A stretch of 64,000 nt of DNA from Archangium sp. (GCA_030681645.1 JAUXRX010000049.1:1-64000), one strand, 5' to 3'. Shown: positions 16,035 through 24,357, numbered from the stretch's first letter. Numbers and translations are program-made. The notes: a model not told the origin generated them from the sequence alone.

Positions 16035-16301
16035 TCACTTATCCTGCGCGGCGAGCTTCGCCCGCGCGGCGTCACGGTTGCGGATCTTGCGCGGCTTCTG
16101 ACGGACGCGCGTCTTGGGCTCGTCCTTGACGATCTCGAACTTCACCAGGTGCCGAACCCGGTCCAGCATTCCGCGGATGGCCGGAGTGTCCTTGAGCAGG
16201 CGCTCTGAGCCGAACTTCCAGACGCCCAGGCCCTTGACCGTGGCGACCTGCTTGGCCGACGCGCTCGAGGGGCTCTTGATCAGCTTGATCTTGATACCCA
16301 T
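16035..16301 (-). CDS. rpmD: 50S ribosomal protein L30
   Basis: 88 residues. The L30 core 'IKLIKSPSSASAKQVATVKGLG' (in part) is followed by a basic C-terminal extension ('RQKPRKIRNRDAARAKLAAQ'). Typical bacterial L30 is about 60 residues, so the tail is additional. It is canonically placed between rpsE and rplO. Confidence 0.95.
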   Translation of the reverse strand: MGIKIKLIKSPSSASAKQVATVKGLGVWKFGSERLLKDTPAIRGMLDRVRHLVKFEIVKDEPKTRVRQKPRKIRNRDAARAKLAAQDK

Positions 16302-16304
16302 GAC

Positions 16305-16820
16305 TTAGCTCTCCGACTTCCGGCCGAACTTGACCTCTTTGCCACGCAGCCGGCTGACCTGCTCAGGCGAGCGGAGCTGCTTGAGGCCATCGACCACGGC
16401 CTTGACCACGTTGTGCGGGTTGCGCGAACGCTGGCTCTTGGTGAGGATGTTGCGAATGCCTGCCGCCTCGAGCACCGCGCGCACCGGGCCGCCGGCGATC
16501 ACGCCAGTACCTTCGGAAGCGGGCTTGAGCAGCACCTGGCCGGCGCCGAAACGGCCCAGCACCTCGTGCGGAATGGTGTGGCCCATGAGGGGCACCTTGA
16601 ACAGGTGCTTCTTGGCGTTCTCTCCGCCCTTGCGGATCGCCTCGGGCACTTCGTTCGCCTTGCCCAGGCCGATGCCGACGTGACCGTTGCCGTCGCCGAC
16701 GACGACGATGGCGCCGAAGCTGAAGCGCCGGCCACCCTTCACGACCTTCGTGGGGCGGTAGATGTTGACGACGCGATCCTGCAGGTCCAGGTCGTTCGCG
16801 TTGATGGGAGTCGTGCTCAT
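16305..16820 (-). CDS. rpsE: 30S ribosomal protein S5
   Basis: 171 residues from the ATG at 16820. It contains 'VVKGGRRFSFGAIVVVGDGNGHVGIGLGKA' features (double-stranded RNA-binding fold) and 'GTGVIAGGPVRAVLEAAGI'. S5 lies at the mRNA entry and decoding region of the 30S subunit. It is 3 bases upstream of rpmD. Confidence 0.97.
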   Translation of the reverse strand: MSTTPINANDLDLQDRVVNIYRPTKVVKGGRRFSFGAIVVVGDGNGHVGIGLGKANEVPEAIRKGGENAKKHLFKVPLMGHTIPHEVLGRFGAGQVLLKPASEGTGVIAGGPVRAVLEAAGIRNILTKSQRSRNPHNVVKAVVDGLKQLRSPEQVSRLRGKEVKFGRKSES

Positions 16821-16836
16821 AGGTTGTCCTTTGTGG

Positions 16837-17193
16837 TCAGAACTGCAGACCACCCTCGCGTGCGCCGTCGGCAACTGCCGCGATGCGCCCGTGGTAGGGG
16901 TTGCCGTTGCGGTCGAAGACGACCTTCTCGATCTTCGCGGCCTTGCACTTCTCGGCGATCAACAGGCCGACCTGCTTGGCGGCGGCCTTCTTGTCACCCT
17001 CGTCCAGCTTGCCCTTGAGCTCCTTGGAGAGCGTCGAGGCCGACACGAGCGTACGGCTGGTGCCGTCGTCGATGACCTGGGCGTGCATGTGCTTGAGCGA
17101 CTTGTAGATCGTGAGGCGGGGACGCTCGGTCGAGCCCGTAACCTTCTTACGGATTCGCTCCTTGCGATGGTCTCTGGAGATTGTATTTGCCAT
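16837..17193 (-). CDS. rplR: 50S ribosomal protein L18
   Basis: 118 residues. It has 'RKERIRKKVTGSTERPRLTIYKS' (in part), 'HMHAQVIDDG' and the conserved end 'FDRNGNPYHGRIAAVADGAREGGLQF' (in part). L18 binds 5S rRNA. It is the usual partner between rplF and rpsE. Confidence 0.97.
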   Translation of the reverse strand: MANTISRDHRKERIRKKVTGSTERPRLTIYKSLKHMHAQVIDDGTSRTLVSASTLSKELKGKLDEGDKKAAAKQVGLLIAEKCKAAKIEKVVFDRNGNPYHGRIAAVADGAREGGLQF

Positions 17194-17256
17194 GGTGGTT
17201 TCTTTCCTTCCGCGCGAGATAGGGGCTTCCCCGCGCGGATGAGAGACGGAAGCGGC

Positions 17257-17826
17257 TTACGCCGTGCCCGTCTTGCCCTCCTTGCGGCGGACGACTTCAG
17301 TGGACAGCTTGATGCCCTTGCCCTTGTACGGCTCGGGCGGGCGGAGCGCGCGGATCTGCACGGTGGTCTGACCGAGCAGGTGGCGGTCGACGCCCCGCAG
17401 GGTGAGATCGAGCGTGGGCAGCGTGTCTTCGGTGCGCGGGGCCTTGCCCACTTCGGCGGTGATGCCGTCGGGCAGGTTGTAGATGACCGGGTGGCTGAAC
17501 CCGAGCGACATGTGAATCTGCTTGCCCTTCACCTCGCAGCGGAAGCCGACGCCACGAATGGCGAGCTGGCGCTCCCAGCCGGTGGCGACGCCCTTCGCCG
17601 CGTTGGCGAGGATGGCGCGGGTCAGGCCGTGCGCCGAGCGGTGCAGGCGGTGGTCAGACGGGCGGGTGCAGAGCAGCTCCTTGCCCTTGACCTCGACCTT
17701 GATGTCTTCGATGGGCAGGGTCACCGAGAGCTTGCCCTTGGGCCCCTCGAAGTTGACCTTGCGGCCCTGGACGACGACCTTCACCTTGTCGTCGAGAGTG
17801 ATCGGCTGCTTTCCAATGCGGCTCAT
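17257..17826 (-). CDS. rplF: 50S ribosomal protein L6
   Basis: 189 residues from the ATG at 17826 ('MSRIGKQPI'). It contains two L6 folds and the C-terminal signature 'LGQTTVQIRALRPPEPYKGKGI' (in part). L6 sits near the factor-binding site of the 50S subunit. Confidence 0.97.
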   Translation of the reverse strand: MSRIGKQPITLDDKVKVVVQGRKVNFEGPKGKLSVTLPIEDIKVEVKGKELLCTRPSDHRLHRSAHGLTRAILANAAKGVATGWERQLAIRGVGFRCEVKGKQIHMSLGFSHPVIYNLPDGITAEVGKAPRTEDTLPTLDLTLRGVDRHLLGQTTVQIRALRPPEPYKGKGIKLSTEVVRRKEGKTGTA

Positions 17827-17836
17827 GATCGGTTCC

Positions 17837-18235
17837 TTAGTAGACCGTGCAGATGAGCTCGCCACCGACGTTGGCCTTGCGGGCCTCGGTGTCGACCATC
17901 ACGCCGCGGGAGGTAGAGAGGATCGCGATGCCCATGCCGCCGCGCACGCGCGGGATGTCACGGACGTTCACGTACCGGCGCAGGCCAGGCTTGCTCTCGC
18001 GCTTGATGCCGGTGATCACGGGCTCGCGGTTGGGGCCGTACTTCAGCACCACCGTCAGCTCGTTCTGAGGCGCCTTCTCGTGGACGATGAAGTCGGCGAT
18101 GAAACCTTCGCCCTTGAGGGCCTTCGCGACTTCGACCTTCAGCTTCGAGGAGGGGAGCGTCAGCTTGTCGTGACGCACCATCTGCGCGTTACGGATGCGG
18201 GTGAGCATGTCACCCACGGGATCATTGATGACCAT
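17837..18235 (-). CDS. rpsH: 30S ribosomal protein S8
   Basis: 132 residues. The start 'MVINDPVGDMLTRIRNAQMV' and end 'LSTSRGVMVDTEARKANVGG' (in part) are standard for S8, which binds 16S rRNA and in many bacteria represses the spc operon. The 109-base gap upstream, where rpsN is normally found, has no S14 gene. Confidence 0.97.
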   Translation of the reverse strand: MVINDPVGDMLTRIRNAQMVRHDKLTLPSSKLKVEVAKALKGEGFIADFIVHEKAPQNELTVVLKYGPNREPVITGIKRESKPGLRRYVNVRDIPRVRGGMGIAILSTSRGVMVDTEARKANVGGELICTVY

Positions 18236-18294
18236 CGGTACGACTTCCCAAGTGAAAGCGCTAACCCGCGCCTTCGCCGGAGTCCGTGACGCCT

Positions 18295-18311
18295 ACCGGG
18301 CCAATCCCGGT
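18295..18311 (-). other. Small hairpin in the rplE-rpsH gap
   Basis: ACCGGG-CCAAT-CCCGGT makes a perfect 6-bp stem. The surrounding 109 bases (18236-18344) contain no gene. They are too short for rpsN, and no S14-like peptide is readable in any frame. Confidence 0.4.
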
Positions 18312-18344
18312 GGTTCGCCATGAACGGTTGATCGTGCTGCTATT

Positions 18345-19049
18345 TCACGCTGCGGTACGGAAAGGAACGCCAAACGCCTTGAGCAGGGCCAGGCCGTGCT
18401 CATCGTTGCGAGCCGTCGTCACGATGCTGACGTTGAGGCCCTTCACCTTCTCGATTTGGTCGTAGTTGATTTCCGGGAAGATGATCTGCTCGCGGATGCC
18501 CATGGTGTAGTTGCCACGGCCGTCGAACGCCTTGGGCGAGACGCCCTTGAAGTCACGCACGCGCGGGAGCGCGACGCTGATGAGGCGGTCGAGGAACTCG
18601 TACATGCGGTCGCCACGCAAGGTGACCATCGCGCCGATCGCCTGGCCTTCGCGGAGCTTGAAGTTCGCGATCGCCTTGCGGGAACGGGTGATCACCGGCT
18701 TCTGCGCGGTGATCGCGTTCATCTGGTCGACGGCCGACTCGAGCAGCTTGTTGTTCGCCAGCGCCTCGCCCAGGCCCATGTTCACGACGATCTTCTCGAG
18801 CTTGGGCACTTCCATCGGGTTCTTCAGGCCCAGGTCCTTCATCAGGAGGGGCACGATCTCCTTGCGGTAGCGGAGCTTGAGCCGCGCCGGCTTGACCTCG
18901 AGGCCCGCCTCGATGTTCGCGGCGAAGCCCGCCTTGCGCGCCTCTTCCTTCTTGCCGCGCTTGGCCTTCTCGGCCTTCTTGGCCTTCGCCGCGGCGATGG
19001 CCTCGTCGTCCTTCTTCGGGGGCGCTTTTTCAGTCTTTTCTTCAGCCAT
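18345..19049 (-). CDS. rplE: 50S ribosomal protein L5 with long basic N-terminal extension
   Basis: 234 residues against about 180 for typical L5. Residues 1-55 form a Lys/Ala/Glu-rich extension ('AKAKKAEKAKRGKKEEARKA'). The core then follows: 'PKLEKIVVNMGLGEA', 'ITRSRKAIANFKLREG', 'RDFKGVSPKAFDGRGNY' and 'FPEINYDQIEKVKGLNV'. L5 binds 5S rRNA and tRNA. The extension starts with a good ATG and no convincing later start exists at the core boundary, so it is probably real. Confidence 0.96.
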   Translation of the reverse strand: MAEEKTEKAPPKKDDEAIAAAKAKKAEKAKRGKKEEARKAGFAANIEAGLEVKPARLKLRYRKEIVPLLMKDLGLKNPMEVPKLEKIVVNMGLGEALANNKLLESAVDQMNAITAQKPVITRSRKAIANFKLREGQAIGAMVTLRGDRMYEFLDRLISVALPRVRDFKGVSPKAFDGRGNYTMGIREQIIFPEINYDQIEKVKGLNVSIVTTARNDEHGLALLKAFGVPFRTAA

Positions 19050-19114
19050 GACTCGGTACCGTTCTTCGGAAGGTAAATGGAGAGGGAGCGGCGCCTTAGC
19101 GCAGCGCGTGACAG

Positions 19115-19441
19115 TCAGTCAATGGTCGCTTCACACTGCTTGCAGAAGCGCTTCTTCTTCTCACCCTCGGTGCGCACGCCCACGCGGGTCGCCTTGTCGC
19201 ACTTCGGGCACACCAGGTTCACGTTCGAGAGCTCGATGCTGCCAACCTTCTCGACGATGCCGCCTTCGGGGTTCGCGCGGTCCTTGCCCTTGGCGATGTG
19301 CCGCTTCACCAGGCGCAGACCCTCGACCCGAACACGGCCCTTGGACTTGTCGATCTCGATGATCTTCCCGCGGTTGCTCTTCTGCGAGCGCTCTTCGCCG
19401 GACATCACTTGAACGGTGTCACCAATCTTGAGCTTCTGCAT
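19115..19441 (-). CDS. rplX: 50S ribosomal protein L24
   Basis: 108 residues. An N-terminal KOW motif ('KIGDTVQVMSGEERSQ') and 'KRHIAKGKDRANPEGGIVEK' (in part) are followed by a C-terminal zinc-ribbon-like pattern, CPKC ... CKQC. L24 is an early 50S assembly protein. It is 3 bases downstream of rplN. Confidence 0.97.
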   Translation of the reverse strand: MQKLKIGDTVQVMSGEERSQKSNRGKIIEIDKSKGRVRVEGLRLVKRHIAKGKDRANPEGGIVEKVGSIELSNVNLVCPKCDKATRVGVRTEGEKKKRFCKQCEATID

Positions 19442-19444
19442 GAC

Positions 19445-19813
19445 TCAGAGCACCTCAGGCGCGAGCGAGATGATCTTCATGAACTTCATGGCGCGGAGCT
19501 CGCGGGCGACCGGGCCGAAGATGCGGGTGCCGACCGGCTCCTTTTCCTTGTTGATCAGGACGGCCGAGTTCTCGTCGAAGCTGATGTAGCTGCCATCGGC
19601 ACGACGCACCGCGCGCTTGGTGCGAACGATGACCGCCTTGGCGATGTCACCCTTCTTCACCTTCGCGTTCGGCAGAGCCTCACGGATGGACACGACGATC
19701 TCGTCGCCGAGGCTGGCGTAGTCGCGCTGCGACCCGCCCATCACTCTGATGCAAAACACCCGCTTGGCGCCGGAGTTGTCGGCGACGTCGAGCACGCTGG
19801 TCAGCTGAATCAT
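19445..19813 (-). CDS. rplN: 50S ribosomal protein L14
   Basis: 122 residues, starting 'MIQLTSVLDVADNSGAKRV' with the classic L14 signature and ending 'KFMKIISLAPEVL'. The length is exactly that of the family. L14 lies at the intersubunit bridge. Confidence 0.98.
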   Translation of the reverse strand: MIQLTSVLDVADNSGAKRVFCIRVMGGSQRDYASLGDEIVVSIREALPNAKVKKGDIAKAVIVRTKRAVRRADGSYISFDENSAVLINKEKEPVGTRIFGPVARELRAMKFMKIISLAPEVL

Positions 19814-19851
19814 GGCTGTTCCTTATCTCTCTTGATTGATCGCGTGAGCGA

Positions 19852-20163
19852 TCAGGCGATGGTCGCCTTCTCGAGGACCTTCACGACACGCCAGCGCTTG
19901 TCCTTCGACGCGCGCTTCGTCTCGGCGATGAGGACCTTGTCCCCCTCGTTGATGGTCGGCTTCTTGGGCTCGTGATCTTCCGCGTGCGCCTTGTACTTCT
20001 CGCGGCGGGTCATCACCTTCCCGTACTGGGCGTGCGACGCGCGGCGGCGCACGGTGACGACCACCGTCTTGCTCATCTTGTTCGAGGTGACGATGCCGAT
20101 GCGGGTCTTGGGGCGCCCGCGGGTCTCGGCCGTCTCAGCAGCCTGGGTCTGGGTCTCAGCCAT
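19852..20163 (-). CDS. rpsQ: 30S ribosomal protein S17
   Basis: 103 residues. A Gln/Thr/Ala-rich N-terminal extension of about 18 residues precedes the OB-fold core ('GIVTSNKMSKTVVVTV', 'HAEDHEPKKPTINEGDKV' in part). S17 binds 16S rRNA early in assembly. It is 3 bases after rpmC. Confidence 0.96.
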   Translation of the reverse strand: MAETQTQAAETAETRGRPKTRIGIVTSNKMSKTVVVTVRRRASHAQYGKVMTRREKYKAHAEDHEPKKPTINEGDKVLIAETKRASKDKRWRVVKVLEKATIA

Positions 20164-20166
20164 GAT

Positions 20167-20373
20167 TCACTTACCTGCCTTCTTCGACTGCTTGGCGTTG
20201 AGCACGGTCAGCACGCGAGCCAGGTCGCGCTTGTGACCGGTGCGCTCCGACGGGTTGTCCAGCGCGCCCGTGCGCAGCTTGAGGTTGTCCTGCATCAGCG
20301 TGGCCTTGAGCTCGACAGCGCGCCGGCCCAGGTCATCGACAGAGAGTTCGCTCAGTTCTTTCGCGGTGGCCAT
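20167..20373 (-). CDS. rpmC: 50S ribosomal protein L29
   Basis: 68 residues, a two-helix protein: 'ELSELSVDDLGRRAVELKA' ... 'KRDLARVLTVLNAKQ'. L29 sits at the tunnel exit beside L23. Its order between rplP and rpsQ is canonical. Confidence 0.96.
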   Translation of the reverse strand: MATAKELSELSVDDLGRRAVELKATLMQDNLKLRTGALDNPSERTGHKRDLARVLTVLNAKQSKKAGK

Positions 20374-20386
20374 GTCGTTCTTTCCT

Positions 20387-20806
20387 TTACAGCGTCTGCT
20401 CGGCGCGCCCGACGATTCGGGTCATCACAGGCAGCTTGGCGGCCGCCAGCTTGAAGGCCGCGGTGGCGAGCTTGAGGTCCATGCCGTCCATCTCGTACAG
20501 AATGCGGCCCGGCTTGACGACGGCGACGTAGTACTCCACGCCGCCCTTGCCGGTGCCCATGCGGGTCTCGGCCGGCTTCTTGGTGATCGGCTTGTCCGGG
20601 AAGATCCGGATCCAGATCTTGCCGCCGCGCTTGATCTCACGGCTCATGGCGATGCGGGCCGCCTCGATCTGCCGCGAGGTGATCCAGCCAGGCTGGGTGG
20701 TCATCAGGCCGAACTCGCCGAAGGCGAGCTTGTTGCCGCGGTGGGCAGACCCGGGCGTGCGGCCCTTGTGCATCTTGCGGTACTTGGTGCGTGCAGGCTG
20801 AAGCAT
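20387..20806 (-). CDS. rplP: 50S ribosomal protein L16
   Basis: 139 residues. It has 'MLQPARTKYRKMHKGRTPG' and 'KIWIRIFPDKPITKKPAETRMGTGKGG' (in part). L16 helps position tRNA in the A site. Length and position are canonical. Confidence 0.98.
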   Translation of the reverse strand: MLQPARTKYRKMHKGRTPGSAHRGNKLAFGEFGLMTTQPGWITSRQIEAARIAMSREIKRGGKIWIRIFPDKPITKKPAETRMGTGKGGVEYYVAVVKPGRILYEMDGMDLKLATAAFKLAAAKLPVMTRIVGRAEQTL

Positions 20807-20821
20807 GGGTCCTCGTGAGTG

Positions 20822-21493
20822 TTAGCGGGAAGGCTGGGGGGTGACGTCCTTCGCCCCGACGCCCTTGGTGGGAAGCACTTCGCCGCGGCACACCCAGACC
20901 TTGCAGCCGATGGTGCCGTAGGTGGTGCGCGCGATCGCGTACCCGTAGTCGATGTCAGCGCGGAGCGTGTGCAACGGCACCCGGCCCTCGCGGTACCACT
21001 CGTAGCGGGCCATTTCGGCGCCACCGAGGCGGCCCGAGCAGGCGACGCGAATGCCCTTGGCGCCGAACTTCATGGCGGTCTGAATGGCCTTCTTCATCGC
21101 GCGGCGGAAGGCGATGCGGCGCTCGAGCTGGGTGCAGATGTTCTCTGCCACGAGCTGCGCGTCGATCTCGGCCTTGCGGACCTCGACGATGTTGAGGAAG
21201 ACCTCGTTCTTGGTGAACTTCTGCAGTTCCTTCTTCACCGTCTCGATGCCGGCGCCCCGCTTGCCGATCACGATGCCGGGCCGTGCCGTGTGCACGTTGA
21301 CCTTCACCTTGTTCGCCGCGCGCTCGATCTCGACCTTCGAGACGCCCGCGTGGTTGAGGCTCTTCTTCACGTGCGCGCGGATCTTGATGTCCTCGTGCAG
21401 CCACTGGGCGTAGTTCCGCTCCTCGAACCACTTCGAGTCCCAGGTGCGGATGACCCCAAGGCGGAAACCAATCGGATGAACCTTCTGACCCAA
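20822..21493 (-). CDS. rpsC: 30S ribosomal protein S3
   Basis: 223 residues starting at TTG (21493), 'LGQKVHPIGFRLG', with GGAGC upstream. It has the KH domain ('ARPGIVIGKRGAGIETVKKEL' in part) and the C-terminal S3 domain ending near 'VCRGEVLP'. It is at the mRNA entry pore of the 30S subunit. Confidence 0.97.
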   Translation of the reverse strand: MGQKVHPIGFRLGVIRTWDSKWFEERNYAQWLHEDIKIRAHVKKSLNHAGVSKVEIERAANKVKVNVHTARPGIVIGKRGAGIETVKKELQKFTKNEVFLNIVEVRKAEIDAQLVAENICTQLERRIAFRRAMKKAIQTAMKFGAKGIRVACSGRLGGAEMARYEWYREGRVPLHTLRADIDYGYAIARTTYGTIGCKVWVCRGEVLPTKGVGAKDVTPQPSR

Positions 21494-21517
21494 GGTGTAG
21501 CTCCTTCGAAAAGTTGA

Positions 21518-21874
21518 TTACTTCTTGGCCTTCAAAGACGCGTCGGACAGCACGACGTGAATGTGGCTGGTCTTCTTGTTGATGCGCGTGGCACGACCCA
21601 TCGCGCGGGGCATGTAGCGGCGGCCGGTGGGGCCCTGGTCGACCGAGATCATCTTGACCCAGAGCTTGTCGATGTCGACCGAGCCCTTGGACAGGTCGGT
21701 CGCGTTCGCCATGGCGCTCTCGATGAGCTTCTTGACCGGGGCGGCCGCGGCGCGGCGGGTGAACTGCAGCGTGCTGATGGCCTTGGCCACCGGCATGCCA
21801 CGGACGAGCGCGACGACCACCGAGATCTTCCGGGGGGCCATGCGCAGGTGACGGAGGTGAGCTGAGGATTCCAT
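21518..21874 (-). CDS. rplV: 50S ribosomal protein L22
   Basis: 118 residues. It has 'HLRMAPRKISVVVALVRG', 'LQFTRRAAAAPVKKLIESA' and 'RGRATRINKKTSHI'-type loop residues ('MPRAMGRATRINKKTSHIHV'). L22 lines the exit tunnel. Position is canonical after rpsS. Confidence 0.97.
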   Translation of the reverse strand: MESSAHLRHLRMAPRKISVVVALVRGMPVAKAISTLQFTRRAAAAPVKKLIESAMANATDLSKGSVDIDKLWVKMISVDQGPTGRRYMPRAMGRATRINKKTSHIHVVLSDASLKAKK

Positions 21875-21877
21875 CGC

Positions 21878-22171
21878 TTAACCCTTCTTGCCCGGGGCGG
21901 GAGCGGCCTTCTTCTCCGCGCTGTGCCCGCTGAACGTGCGCGTCGGGGAGAACTCGCCGAGCTTGTGCCCGACCATGTTCTCCGTGACGTACACGGGAAT
22001 GAACTTGCGACCGTTGTGGACGGCGAACGTGTGTCCCACCATCTCGGGGATGATGGTCGAGCGCCGCGACCAGGTCTTGATGACCGACTTCTTGTTGCCC
22101 TTGTTCATCGCCTCGACCTTCTTGCTGAGGCTGATGTCGACGAAGGGACCCTTCCAGGTTGAGCGAGCCAT
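21878..22171 (-). CDS. rpsS: 30S ribosomal protein S19
   Basis: 97 residues. It starts 'MARSTWKGPFVD' and has 'SRRSTIIPEMVGHTFAVHNG' and 'LGEFSPTRTFSGH'. S19 binds the head of the 30S subunit with S13. It is 3 bases ahead of rplV. Confidence 0.98.
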   Translation of the reverse strand: MARSTWKGPFVDISLSKKVEAMNKGNKKSVIKTWSRRSTIIPEMVGHTFAVHNGRKFIPVYVTENMVGHKLGEFSPTRTFSGHSAEKKAAPAPGKKG

Positions 22172-22191
22172 GGTTTACGTAGCTCCTTTCG

Positions 22192-23034
22192 TTACTGGCT
22201 GCGGGCGCCCTGACGGCGCTTGGTGACGACGAACTTGTCGGTGCGCTTGTTCTTGCGCGTGGTGAGGCCCTTCGACTTCTGACCCCATGGGGAAACCGGG
22301 TGCGGGTTGCCCTGGCCGGACTTGCCTTCACCACCGCCGTGCGGGTGGTCGACCGGGTTCATGGCCTGGCCACGAACGGTCGGGCGGATGCCGAGCCAGC
22401 GGCTCTTGCCGGCCTTGCCGATGGTGATGATCTCGTGGTCGATGTTGCCGAGCTGCCCGATGGTGGCGCGGCAGACGATCAACACCTTGCGCACCATGCT
22501 CGAGGGGAAACGAACCTGGGCGTAGTCGCCCTCTTTCGCCATCAGCTGGCCCCAGCTACCGGCCGAGCGGATCAGCTGGCCACCGCGGCCGGGCTTGAGC
22601 TCGATGTTGTGGATCACCGTGCCGATGGGGATGTTCTGGAGCGGCAGCGTGTTGCCCGGGCGGATATCGACCGCGTTGCCCGAGAACAGGGTGTCGCCCA
22701 CAGCCAGGCCGACCGGCGCGAGGATGTAGCGCTTCTCGCCGTCTGCGTAGTGCAGCAGGGCGATGTTGGCGGTGCGGTTGGGGTCGTACTCGATCGAGAA
22801 GACCTTGCCCGGGACGCCGTCCTTGTTCCGCTTGAAGTCGATGGTGCGGTAGCGACGCTTGTGACCACCGCCCTGGTGCCGGCGCGTGATGTGGCCGTCG
22901 CCGTTGCGGCCACCCGAGCGCTTCATGGCGCTCGTGAGGCTCTTCTCAGGCACGTCGTGCGTGATCTCCGCGAAATCGGAGACCGTCATGAACCGCCGTA
23001 CTGGCGATGTCGGCTTGAACTTTTTGACGCCCAT
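22192..23034 (-). CDS. rplB: 50S ribosomal protein L2
   Basis: 280 residues. 'GRNGDGHITRRHQGGGHKR', 'RVGQLIRSAGSW'-type region (here 'GGQLIRSAGSWGQLMAKEG') and 'PTVRGQAMNPVDHPHGGGEGK' (in part) contain the conserved His of the peptidyl transferase region. L2 is required for subunit joining. Confidence 0.98.
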   Translation of the reverse strand: MGVKKFKPTSPVRRFMTVSDFAEITHDVPEKSLTSAMKRSGGRNGDGHITRRHQGGGHKRRYRTIDFKRNKDGVPGKVFSIEYDPNRTANIALLHYADGEKRYILAPVGLAVGDTLFSGNAVDIRPGNTLPLQNIPIGTVIHNIELKPGRGGQLIRSAGSWGQLMAKEGDYAQVRFPSSMVRKVLIVCRATIGQLGNIDHEIITIGKAGKSRWLGIRPTVRGQAMNPVDHPHGGGEGKSGQGNPHPVSPWGQKSKGLTTRKNKRTDKFVVTKRRQGARSQ

Positions 23035-23035
23035 T

Positions 23036-23329
23036 TTAGACCGTGCCTCCCTCGAACAACTCGATCTTGTCGCCCTCTTTCAAGGTGACGAAGGCCTTCT
23101 TGAAGTTCGAGCGCTTGCCCATCGACTGACCGACCCGCTTGATCTTGCCGCGCATGATCAGCGTGCGAACGTCGAGCACGGTGACCTTGAACTGGCTGGC
23201 CACGGCGCGCTGCACGTCGTGCTTGGTGGCCTTGCGGTCGACCAGGAACGAGTACTGGCGCTGCGTCTCACGAGCCTTGTCCAGCTTCTCGGTGATCAGC
23301 GGACCCTTGATGACAGTGTTGATGTCCAT
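23036..23329 (-). CDS. rplW: 50S ribosomal protein L23
   Basis: 97 residues. 'VIKGPLITEKLDKA', 'YSFLVDRKATKHDVQRAV' and 'RVGQSMGKRSNFKKAFVTLK' are the L23 landmarks. L23 docks trigger factor and SRP at the tunnel exit. It is one base upstream of rplB. Confidence 0.97.
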   Translation of the reverse strand: MDINTVIKGPLITEKLDKARETQRQYSFLVDRKATKHDVQRAVASQFKVTVLDVRTLIMRGKIKRVGQSMGKRSNFKKAFVTLKEGDKIELFEGGTV

Positions 23330-23334
23330 GGTCG

Positions 23335-23982
23335 TTATTCCTTCGCCTTGGAACCGCGCGGCTTGAGCAGCGCCTCGTTGATGGCCTTGGCGGCCGCGAC
23401 GGTCAGCACCAGCGTCTGGCGACGGAGCACGGACTCGACGTTGATGCCCTCGGGGGCGATCACGTCGAACTTCTCCATGTTCTTCACCGCGCGGTGGAGC
23501 TTCTCGTTCTTCTTCTCGTCGACGACGAGCGCGTTCACCAGCTTGAGGCCCTTGGTGAGCGACTCGTACGCCTTCTTCGACTTGCCGTCAGACGGGAAGT
23601 CGCTGAGGAAGATGATCTTCTTCTCGCCGGCGCGCAGCGAGAGGGCCGAGCTGAGCGCCGCACGGCGCACGCCACGGGGCGGGCGGTACGTGTAGTCGCG
23701 CTGCTTGGGGCCCATCGCCTTGCCGCCGCCGACCCAGTGCGAAGCGCGGGTCGAACCCTGGCGCGCACGGCCGGTGCCCTTCTGCTTCCAGGGCTTCTTG
23801 CCGCCGCCGGAAACGAGGGAGCTGTTCTTCACCGCCACCGTGCCGGCGCGGCGATTGATGTGCTGGAACTTGGCAGCCTCATACAGAAGGTGCGCGTTGG
23901 GCTTGGCGCCGAACACGTCATCCGAGAGCTCAATCTCGGAGACCTTCTTGTTGGACAAATCAACGACGTCGAACTTGGCCAT
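23335..23982 (-). CDS. rplD: 50S ribosomal protein L4
   Basis: 215 residues from the ATG at 23982. The extended loop 'KKPWKQKGTGRARQGSTRAS' that lines the tunnel is present, as is 'PKQRDYTYRPPRGVRRAAL' (in part). In E. coli L4 represses the S10 operon. It follows rpsJ after only 11 bases. The usual rplC between them is missing. Confidence 0.97.
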   Translation of the reverse strand: MAKFDVVDLSNKKVSEIELSDDVFGAKPNAHLLYEAAKFQHINRRAGTVAVKNSSLVSGGGKKPWKQKGTGRARQGSTRASHWVGGGKAMGPKQRDYTYRPPRGVRRAALSSALSLRAGEKKIIFLSDFPSDGKSKKAYESLTKGLKLVNALVVDEKKNEKLHRAVKNMEKFDVIAPEGINVESVLRRQTLVLTVAAAKAINEALLKPRGSKAKE

Positions 23983-23993
23983 GGTCGTAGTCC

Positions 23994-24305
23994 TCAGCTC
24001 TTGATCTCGACGTCGACACCAGCCGACAAGTCGAGCTTCATGAGGGCGTCGAGCGTCTGCTGCGTCGGCTCGAGGATGTCCAGCAAGCGCTTGTGCGTGC
24101 GGATCTCGAACTGCTCGCGGCTCTTCTTGTCGACGTGGGGCGAGCGCAGCACCGTGAAGCGGTTGATGCGCGTGGGAAGAGGAATCGGGCCCGAAACGCG
24201 TGCGCCAGTACGCTTGGCGGTCTCGACGATCTCGGTAGCGCTCTGGTCCAGGAGCTTCGAGTCGTACGCCTTCAGACGAATCCGGATTTTCTGTGTTGTC
24301 GCCAT
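23994..24305 (-). CDS. rpsJ: 30S ribosomal protein S10
   Basis: 103 residues, starting 'MATTQKIRIRLKAYDSKLLD' and containing 'RTHKRLLDILEPTQQTLDALMKLDL' (in part). S10 (also transcription factor NusE) leads the S10 operon here. A promoter and a short leader lie just upstream. Confidence 0.98.
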   Translation of the reverse strand: MATTQKIRIRLKAYDSKLLDQSATEIVETAKRTGARVSGPIPLPTRINRFTVLRSPHVDKKSREQFEIRTHKRLLDILEPTQQTLDALMKLDLSAGVDVEIKS

Positions 24306-24337
24306 GCTCAGTTGATCCTTTGTTTGCGACTACCAAC

Positions 24338-24357
24338 ACAACGCCGAAACGGCTTGT
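24338..24357 (-). promoter_or_regulatory. Stem-loop in the S10-operon leader
   Basis: GCCG-AAA-CGGC extended by ACAA/TTGT with one bulged base forms a hairpin in the ~105-nt leader before rpsJ. It could be a control element, but it shows no similarity that I can identify to the E. coli L4-regulated leader. Confidence 0.35.

Noticed and set aside
18236..18344. Possible remnant of rpsN between rplE and rpsH
   Set aside because: I read the minus strand of the gap. One frame opens with ATG-GCG-AAC but gives no S14 motif (no RNRC or zinc cysteines) and runs into rpsH out of frame. It is not a recognisable remnant.
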